The notes under the pieces: model-generated
The model's input: the letters and a program-made list of their open reading frames with translations, nothing else
The model's database searches: none
What the model was told of the DNA's origin: nothing
In this document: in pieces, positions 16,209-21,531 of the stretch
How positions within the stretch are numbered: the stretch's first letter is position 1
Layout of the letters: each line of letters starts with the position of its first letter
Program-made: the position numbers and the translations under genes
Source of the DNA: Fidelibacterota bacterium
GTDB taxonomy: Bacteria; Marinisomatota; Marinisomatia; Marinisomatales; UBA1611
Direction of reading: 5' to 3'
Length of the DNA stretch: 21,531 nt
Assembly: GCA_002718285.1 (NCBI GenBank)
Contig: PBAR01000005.1
Span: 93,505 to 115,035, forward strand

Positions 16209-17651
16209 TCAATATCTGTAGTGATCTGGTTTATATGGGCCATCTTTAGATACCCCAATATAGTCAGCTTGCTCATCTGTAAGCCTGGTTAAATTAACCC
16301 CTAAATGGTCCAAATGAAGTCTCGCTACTTCTTCATCTAATTCCTTTGGAAGAATATAAACACCTATTTTTGGGGTATCAGACGCTAAGGCAATTTGAGC
16401 AAGAACTTGATTAGTGAATGAATTTGACATAACAAAGCTTGGATGACCAGTTGCACAACCAAGATTTACTAATCTTCCTTCAGCAAGTACAAAAATTTGA
16501 CGCCCATCAGAAAATGTGTACCGGTCAACCTGCGGCTTGATTTCTTCTCTATCTATATTAGAGTCTTGATTGAGATGATTAATCTGGATCTCATTATCAA
16601 AATGACCTATGTTACATACTATAGCCTGATCCTTCATACCAGCCATATGGTCTTTGGTTATTACATCTTTATTTCCAGTAGCTGTTACAAATATATGTGC
16701 ATCTGATAGTGTATCCTCAATAGTGGTAACTTCAAATCCTTCCATAGCGGCTTGCAATGCACAAATGGGGTCGATTTCCGTTATAATAACTCGAGCACCA
16801 TATCCACGCATAGATTGTGCGCAACCTCGCCCAACATCCCCATAACCAAAGATAACAACGGTTTTCCCGGCAACCATCACATCTAAAGATCGCTTAAGAC
16901 CATCTGCCAAGGATTCACGGCAACCGTAGATATTATCAAATTTAGATTTGGTAACAGAATCGTTAACATTATATGCTGGAAATAATAGATGTCCTTCTTT
17001 TGCCATCTGGTTTAAACGGTGAACTCCTGTAGTAGTTTCCTCAGAAACACCAATTATATTATTTACAACTCCATGCCAATGATTTGGGTTCTTATTTAAT
17101 ACATCACGAAGCAATTCTTCAATAATCCGCTCTTCTTCGATATTTGTATTTATTTCAGGAATTTCCTTATGTTTAGCAAAGTATTCTTCTAGTTCATAAC
17201 CTTTGTGAATCAGTAAAGTTGCATCACCTCCATCATCTACAATAAGATCTGGACCTGAACTATCTGGGAAGGTAAGAGCTTGCAAAGTACACCACCAGTA
17301 TTCTTCCAATGTTTCACCCTTCCAGGCATAAACAGGTATTCCGTTTTTAGCTATTAATGCTGCTGCGTGGTCTTGTGTCGAAAAAATATTACAACTAGCC
17401 CAGCGAATATCTGCTCCCAATTCAGCAAGGGTTTCAATAAGAACAGCAGTTTCCACAGTCATATGCAAAGACCCAGTAATCTTTTTACCAGCAAGCGGTT
17501 GTTTAGATCCATATTTTTTGCGCGTTGCCATAAGTCCAGGCATTTCCTTTTCTGCAATATGAATAGCTTTTCTACCAGCTACTGCAAGGCCAATATCTTT
17601 AATTTTATAAGGTATTGATTCAACGATAGTACCAGTTGCTAAAATAGACAT
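16209..17651 (-). CDS. ahcY: Adenosylhomocysteinase (S-adenosylhomocysteine hydrolase)
   Basis: AhcY reversibly splits S-adenosylhomocysteine into adenosine and homocysteine in the cytosol, removing the product inhibitor of methyltransferases. The 480 residues match bacterial long-form enzymes. Substrate-site motifs are SLHMT (61-65), [13 protein letters not shown] (86-98), DDGGDAT (139-145), SEETTTGV (203-210) and [13 protein letters not shown] (228-240). The NAD-binding GYGDVGRG is at 269-276, and the C-terminal KPDHYRY contributes to the neighbouring subunit's NAD site, so all key residues are present. The gene follows metK after 12 bases, which are mostly an eight-G tract acting as ribosome binding site. 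A strong terminator lies downstream. In the cluster, AhcY returns homocysteine to MetH. Confidence 0.98.
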   Translation of the reverse strand: MSILATGTIVESIPYKIKDIGLAVAGRKAIHIAEKEMPGLMATRKKYGSKQPLAGKKITGSLHMTVETAVLIETLAELGADIRWASCNIFSTQDHAAALIAKNGIPVYAWKGETLEEYWWCTLQALTFPDSSGPDLIVDDGGDATLLIHKGYELEEYFAKHKEIPEINTNIEEERIIEELLRDVLNKNPNHWHGVVNNIIGVSEETTTGVHRLNQMAKEGHLLFPAYNVNDSVTKSKFDNIYGCRESLADGLKRSLDVMVAGKTVVIFGYGDVGRGCAQSMRGYGARVIITEIDPICALQAAMEGFEVTTIEDTLSDAHIFVTATGNKDVITKDHMAGMKDQAIVCNIGHFDNEIQINHLNQDSNIDREEIKPQVDRYTFSDGRQIFVLAEGRLVNLGCATGHPSFVMSNSFTNQVLAQIALASDTPKIGVYILPKELDEEVARLHLDHLGVNLTRLTDEQADYIGVSKDGPYKPDHYRY

Positions 17652-17654
17652 AAT

Positions 17655-17662
17655 CCCCCCCC
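17655..17662 (-). promoter_or_regulatory. ahcY ribosome binding site made of an eight-G tract
   Basis: Between the metK stop and the ahcY start the minus strand reads TAA-A-GGGGGGGG-ATT-ATG. The AAAGG at the left end of the tract is a Shine-Dalgarno about nine bases from the ATG. A G8 homopolymer in otherwise AT-rich DNA is unusual. Length changes by slippage would alter spacing without touching either reading frame. Confidence 0.7.
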
Positions 17663-17663
17663 T

Positions 17664-18839
17664 TTATATTTTTGAGCATAACAATTCAGCCATATCTGTT
17701 TTTTCCCACGTAAACTGTTCCAATTCTCGACCAAAATGTCCGTAGGCAGCCGTTTGTCTATACCTTGGTTTTTTTAAGTCTAAATGAGCAACAATTTCTC
17801 CTGGACGCATAGGAAAAACATCTCTTGTTATTTTAGTTAGTGAATTATCATCAAGTTTCCCTGTGCCAAATGATTTCACATAGAACGAAGTTGGCTCAGG
17901 AATACCAATACTATAAGACAATTGCACTTCACACCTTTCTGCTAAATTAGCTTTTACAATATTTTTAGCTATATAACGGGCCATATATGCAGCACTACGG
18001 TCTACTTTTGAAGGATCTTTCCCTGAAAAGGCACCACCTCCATGAGGGGCATATCCTCCGTACGTATCTACAATTATTTTTCGACCAGTCAAACCAGTGT
18101 CTGCAGCAGGTCCACCATAAACAAATCTTCCAGTACCATTTACAATAAAATCATTTTCAAAAGGTACTTCATAAGTGTCCAATACAGGCCTAATTATATG
18201 TTGGATAATTTCATTTCTTACAAAGTTAAGCTCTTTTTCTTCCGTGGAATACTCATCAAGTAAATCATCATGTTGAGTAGCTATCACAACCTTTTTTATG
18301 TTTATTGGTGTATGTTTTTTATATTCAACTGATACTTGGGATTTTCCATCGGGACGCAGCCAAGGCAAAGTTTCATCCTTACGTAAAATAGATAGACGTT
18401 CTGTTAATCTTTGAGCAATTTGTATAGGAAGAGGCATAAGCTCGGGAGTCTCCTGACAAGCAAACCCAAACATCATTCCCTGGTCACCAGCACCTTGTTC
18501 GGTAATATTTCCAGAATCGACTCCTTGGGCAATTTCAGGACTTTGTTCATCTAATTTTGAAATAATTTTTAAATCATCAATATTTATCCCACTATTTTCA
18601 TTATTATAACCAATCTCAGTAAGTGTTTTTTTTACCAAGCGGTTCGTATCAATTGTTCCTATTGATCGCACCTCTCCCGATACAACAACCAATCCAGTAG
18701 TTGCAAGAGCTTCGCATGCTACGCGAGATTCCGTATCTTGTTTAAGAAATTCATCCAGAACAGCATCCGAAATAGCATCACAGGCCTTATCAGGATGCCC
18801 CTCAGTGACTGATTCAGATGTAAATAAAAAATGTGACAT
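17664..18839 (-). CDS. metK: S-adenosylmethionine synthetase
   Basis: MetK makes SAM from methionine and ATP, releasing phosphate and pyrophosphate. The 391 residues are within the bacterial norm. Catalytic motifs are GHPDK (14-18), the signature GAGDQGMMFGFA (116-127), GPAADTGLTGRKIIVDTYG (243-261) and GGGAFSGKD (267-275), all intact. The ATG at 18839 is preceded by AGGA (complement of 18847-18850) seven bases away. An 84-base spacer with a TATAAT box separates it from metF upstream, so metK and ahcY may have their own promoter as well as read-through from metH-metF. I looked for SAM-I, SAM-II and SAH riboswitch motifs in the spacer and found none. Confidence 0.98.
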   Translation of the reverse strand: MSHFLFTSESVTEGHPDKACDAISDAVLDEFLKQDTESRVACEALATTGLVVVSGEVRSIGTIDTNRLVKKTLTEIGYNNENSGINIDDLKIISKLDEQSPEIAQGVDSGNITEQGAGDQGMMFGFACQETPELMPLPIQIAQRLTERLSILRKDETLPWLRPDGKSQVSVEYKKHTPINIKKVVIATQHDDLLDEYSTEEKELNFVRNEIIQHIIRPVLDTYEVPFENDFIVNGTGRFVYGGPAADTGLTGRKIIVDTYGGYAPHGGGAFSGKDPSKVDRSAAYMARYIAKNIVKANLAERCEVQLSYSIGIPEPTSFYVKSFGTGKLDDNSLTKITRDVFPMRPGEIVAHLDLKKPRYRQTAAYGHFGRELEQFTWEKTDMAELLCSKI

Positions 18840-18878
18840 TATAAGATCCTATAACATTATTTTAGTTAAAAGAAAATA

Positions 18879-18884
18879 ATTATA
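18879..18884 (-). promoter_or_regulatory. Candidate -10 box for metK-ahcY
   Basis: TATAAT on the minus strand (complement of 18879-18884) would start transcription near 18872, 33 bases before metK. No good -35 stands 16-18 bases upstream. Just before it a very small hairpin (TTCG-CGC-CGAA) is followed by six T residues that run into the TATAAT, so the site might also be a weak attenuator or the end of the metF message. Confidence 0.35.
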
Positions 18885-18923
18885 AAAAATTCGGCGCGAA
18901 GATAATAAAAATAATGAAATGTT

Positions 18924-19871
18924 CTAAACATAAAAATCAGCTTTGATACAAAATTCTCGATAAATACGAGCCAATTCCTGCAACATTTCTACAGATGATT
19001 GAAAATTATAACTCATAATATGTTCTACATTCAATCCAATTGGTACTACAAGCTTATTTTTAATAATATGGGATAGTGTATTATTCAATATTTCAATTGC
19101 AACATCTAATGAACGATCGATCATAGAACCAGGCCTACCATTTAAATATTTTTCAGTATCCTCAGGTATTTCTACACCCAGCCATTTTAGAAAATCAATA
19201 TTCTTTTGGGAAGAAACTGGAGCAAAGCTAAGAAGAAGTCTTCTAGGAAAAGTATTGAGCTTTCTACAACGATCTTGATAATGGCTAATCATTTTCATAA
19301 TTTTTTCTGAATCATACAGTACTTGGGTAGTAAAAAATTCTGCACCATTATCAATTTTCTTTATTAGATTTTTTGATTCCGCATTACGGCTAGGTATAGA
19401 TATACCACCACAAAGAATATCCTCTATTCTAGAATTGTTCGGGCTTGTTATTGAATTTAGAGCTTCGTTAACAGTCGGACCAGGATAATTTATTTTATGA
19501 GATTCACCTCCAACTATAATGAGATTTTCAATTTCATATTTGTTATTTGTTTCATCTACCCAGTTCAGTTCTTCTTCTAAAATCTGATGAACAATCACTC
19601 TATTCACTACAGCTTCCACACCAACAATATCCTGTAATAATTGGCCAAACTCACGTGGTTCTGCACGGGTTAGACTTTTAACTGGCTTTTTCCCAAATCC
19701 TTCTTCTTCTCTTACTTCTGGAATATTTATGGCATCTATGTGCGTCTGTGATAGAAGAGAACTTATTGTTTCTGCATAAGAGTTTAATGTTCCATCTTTC
19801 TCACGGGGTGGCAAAATCTCGTAAAATACTACAGGACGGCGTGGCCGCTTTATTTTATCTCTTATTCTCAT
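18924..19871 (-). CDS. Methylenetetrahydrofolate reductase-like protein (divergent MetF)
   Basis: This 315-residue protein has the MTHFR TIM-barrel pattern and sits between metH and metK, where a MetF supplying 5-methyl-THF is expected. FYEILPP (16-22) corresponds to the FEFFPP motif of E. coli MetF, with E18 at the catalytic Glu position, and GGISIPSRNAE...KKIDNGAEFFTTQVLYD (155-187) matches the AAYPE...KVDAGA..ITQ region. However, the RGD motif whose Asp contacts the flavin is replaced by GGESHKINYPG (121-131), and the usual NxR/HPE details differ. It may be a separate MTHFR subtype with altered cofactor or electron-donor use; flavin-free MTHFRs are known from mycobacteria, but kinship with them is not shown here. 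No Shine-Dalgarno is visible; an eight-A run precedes the ATG. Confidence 0.8.
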   Translation of the reverse strand: MRIRDKIKRPRRPVVFYEILPPREKDGTLNSYAETISSLLSQTHIDAINIPEVREEEGFGKKPVKSLTRAEPREFGQLLQDIVGVEAVVNRVIVHQILEEELNWVDETNNKYEIENLIIVGGESHKINYPGPTVNEALNSITSPNNSRIEDILCGGISIPSRNAESKNLIKKIDNGAEFFTTQVLYDSEKIMKMISHYQDRCRKLNTFPRRLLLSFAPVSSQKNIDFLKWLGVEIPEDTEKYLNGRPGSMIDRSLDVAIEILNNTLSHIIKNKLVVPIGLNVEHIMSYNFQSSVEMLQELARIYREFCIKADFYV

Positions 19872-19913
19872 AATTTTTTTTAACCCGAATTTTATTTATT
19901 GATAAATAGAATA

Positions 19914-21531
19914 TTATATCATATTACGTTTCACTGAAAAATATTTTGATTTTGGATGAGAAAAATACCATCCGCAAATAGAAGATCCTGGATACATTGA
20001 TCTAGTTTCAGTAAGATGAATACCAGCGTTGTTTTCAACATCCAACAATGTCCATATTTTATCCTTTTCTAAATGGCTAGGACATGCAGGATAGCCAGGT
20101 GCTGGACGTATACCCTGATATTCTTCTTTAATTAAGCTTTCAATATTCAAATTTTCATTCGTATCATATCCCCAAAATTCTTTTCGGACTCTTTCATGCA
20201 TTCTTTCTGCAAATGCTTCAACCAACCGATCTGAAATAATCTTAGCCATAATTGCATTATAATCATCATTGTTTTTTTCAAAATATCTAACAATTTTTTC
20301 GAGTCCATGACCTGCAGTAAGCGCAAACATACCCATATAATCATTATTTGGAGCAATAAAATCTGCAAGACTATAATTAAACTTATTTACACCTTTATCA
20401 ATTAATTGTCGAGGAAAATGAAACTTAGTGTCTTCAATGTGCACTATTTCATTTTCGGCATAAGCTGGGAATAAACCTATTACTCCCTTTGCAGTTAGTG
20501 ATTTATTGGATATAATATCTTTTAATATATCCTTTCCATCTATATATAATCTCTCAGCTTCTCTACCAAACTTTTTATCTTGTAATATTTTTGGGAAAAC
20601 ACCTTTTAATTCCCATGCATGAAAAAATGGCGACCAATCAATATAATCTACTAATTCATATATTGGGTAATTATTAAAAACCTGGACTTGACTTTTTATC
20701 GGGCTAGGTCTTTTATAATGTGCCCAATCAATTTTAGGTTTTCGTTTACGAGCAGTTTTCAAATCAAGTAGTTTTTGTTTTTTAAATATACCTTTTTCTT
20801 TACGTATTTGTGAAAATTCTAGTCGAATTTTGGACACATAAGCATCTTTTTTATCTGTATTTAGTAGTTCTCCTACAACCGATACAGCACGCGACGCATC
20901 CTGAACATGAATCGTGGGTCCTGAATAGTTTTTTTCAATCTTAATAGCAGTATGTCTTCGACTGGTGGTAGCGCCACCTATTAATAAAGGTATTTTAAAT
21001 TTCAATCGCTCCATCTCGCAAGCGATATGTACCATTTCATCTAATGATGGAGTAATCAAACCTGAAAGCCCAATGATATCAACTTTTTCTTTCTTTGCTT
21101 TCAAAAGAATCTCATTAGCAGGGACCATAACACCTAAATCAATAATATCATATCCATTACATCCAAGTACTACAGAAACAATATTCTTACCAATGTCGTG
21201 TACATCTCCTTTAACTGTAGCCAAAAGAATTTTTTTATTATCATTTTCTTTTATTAATAAATTTTCCTTTTCTTCTTCAATAAATGGATAAAGATACTCA
21301 ACAGCCTTTTTCATCACTCTAGCAGATTTTACCACTTGTGGAAGAAACATTTTTCCTTTACCAAACAAATCTCCTACTTTACTCATCCCATCCATCAAAG
21401 GACCTTCAATAATTTCAATAGCATTATTATATTTCTTACGAGCTTGTTCAGTATCTTCTACCACAAATTCAACAATTCCATCTATTAGTGCATATATTAA
21501 TCGCTCTTCAACATCATTTTTTCTCCAAGAC
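19914..21531 (-). CDS. metH: Cobalamin-dependent methionine synthase, C-terminal part (gene runs off the window)
   Basis: The open frame continues to the window edge, so 538 C-terminal residues of MetH are visible; the homocysteine and folate modules lie outside. Residues 1-105 ([10 protein letters not shown]..., [28 protein letters not shown]) form the four-helix cap over the cobalamin. The B12-binding domain follows with GDVHDIGKN, whose His (codon at complement of 21198-21200) is the axial cobalt ligand, then [13 protein letters not shown] and GGATTSR. From about residue 260 comes the SAM-dependent reactivation domain with [23 protein letters not shown] and TETRSMYPG near the end. The enzyme can thus reactivate oxidised cobalamin with SAM. 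An internal GTG at 21464 is not the start, because the upstream codons clearly continue the MetH sequence. metF follows after 42 bases. Confidence 0.97.
   Translation of the reverse strand, partial: SWRKNDVEERLIYALIDGIVEFVVEDTEQARKKYNNAIEIIEGPLMDGMSKVGDLFGKGKMFLPQVVKSARVMKKAVEYLYPFIEEEKENLLIKENDNKKILLATVKGDVHDIGKNIVSVVLGCNGYDIIDLGVMVPANEILLKAKKEKVDIIGLSGLITPSLDEMVHIACEMERLKFKIPLLIGGATTSRRHTAIKIEKNYSGPTIHVQDASRAVSVVGELLNTDKKDAYVSKIRLEFSQIRKEKGIFKKQKLLDLKTARKRKPKIDWAHYKRPSPIKSQVQVFNNYPIYELVDYIDWSPFFHAWELKGVFPKILQDKKFGREAERLYIDGKDILKDIISNKSLTAKGVIGLFPAYAENEIVHIEDTKFHFPRQLIDKGVNKFNYSLADFIAPNNDYMGMFALTAGHGLEKIVRYFEKNNDDYNAIMAKIISDRLVEAFAERMHERVRKEFWGYDTNENLNIESLIKEEYQGIRPAPGYPACPSHLEKDKIWTLLDVENNAGIHLTETRSMYPGSSICGWYFSHPKSKYFSVKRNMI

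Noticed and set aside
16058..16276. 72-residue frame between ahcY and the lipoprotein gene
   Set aside because: It crosses the terminator and is an out-of-frame product of the ahcY 3' end.
1..21531. tRNA, rRNA, insertion sequence, prophage or CRISPR content
   Set aside because: No T-loop GTTCRANNC cores in a tRNA-like fold, no transposase or integrase motifs, and no regularly spaced direct repeats were seen on reading both strands.

Overview
The window is AT-rich bacterial chromosome, densely packed with housekeeping and envelope genes on both strands. I see no mobile element, CRISPR array, tRNA or rRNA. An LPS-export permease, an outer-membrane barrel protein and probable lipoproteins point to a Gram-negative cell. 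The low GC, the sodium-coupled transporters, the PorV/FadL-like barrel and the lipoprotein with a C-terminal YPNGGE (Kre9/Knh1-type) domain suggest a marine lineage near Marinimicrobia (SAR406) or the Bacteroidota side of the tree. This placement is inference from gene style, not from a marker search.

Layout. At the left edge is the 3' part of an unrecognised plus-strand gene (2-865). A roughly 300-base gap follows (866-1165) with a sigma70-like promoter, a foldable stretch and a strong intrinsic terminator, so it may encode a small RNA. From 6519 down to 1166 a tight minus-strand run reads murQ, an Ntn-hydrolase acylase (penicillin/AHL acylase family), a TlpA-like thioredoxin, a second exported redoxin and an M48/Ste24-type membrane protease. 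prmA diverges from murQ with only 20 bases between start codons, and its 3' end overlaps an AGCS sodium:amino-acid symporter gene. That gene lies just downstream of an NhaC-family antiporter gene on the minus strand (10436 to 7401). An LptF/LptG-family permease gene (10561-11652, plus strand) meets a two-gene minus-strand unit. This unit is a 1011-residue predicted lipoprotein followed, with a 4-base overlap, by a 463-residue outer-membrane barrel protein.

The right third is a methionine/SAM-cycle cluster on the minus strand: metH (5' end beyond the window), a divergent metF-like gene, metK and ahcY, closed by a clear terminator at about 16156-16183. Together these regenerate methionine from homocysteine with a folate methyl group, make SAM, and clear SAH. 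PrmA is a SAM consumer nearby.

The least understood parts are the lipoprotein/barrel pair, the possible small RNA at 956-1108, the divergent MetF-like protein, and the eight-G tract that forms the ahcY ribosome binding site. None of these proves a new system. The lipoprotein/barrel pair is the best candidate for an undescribed surface apparatus.
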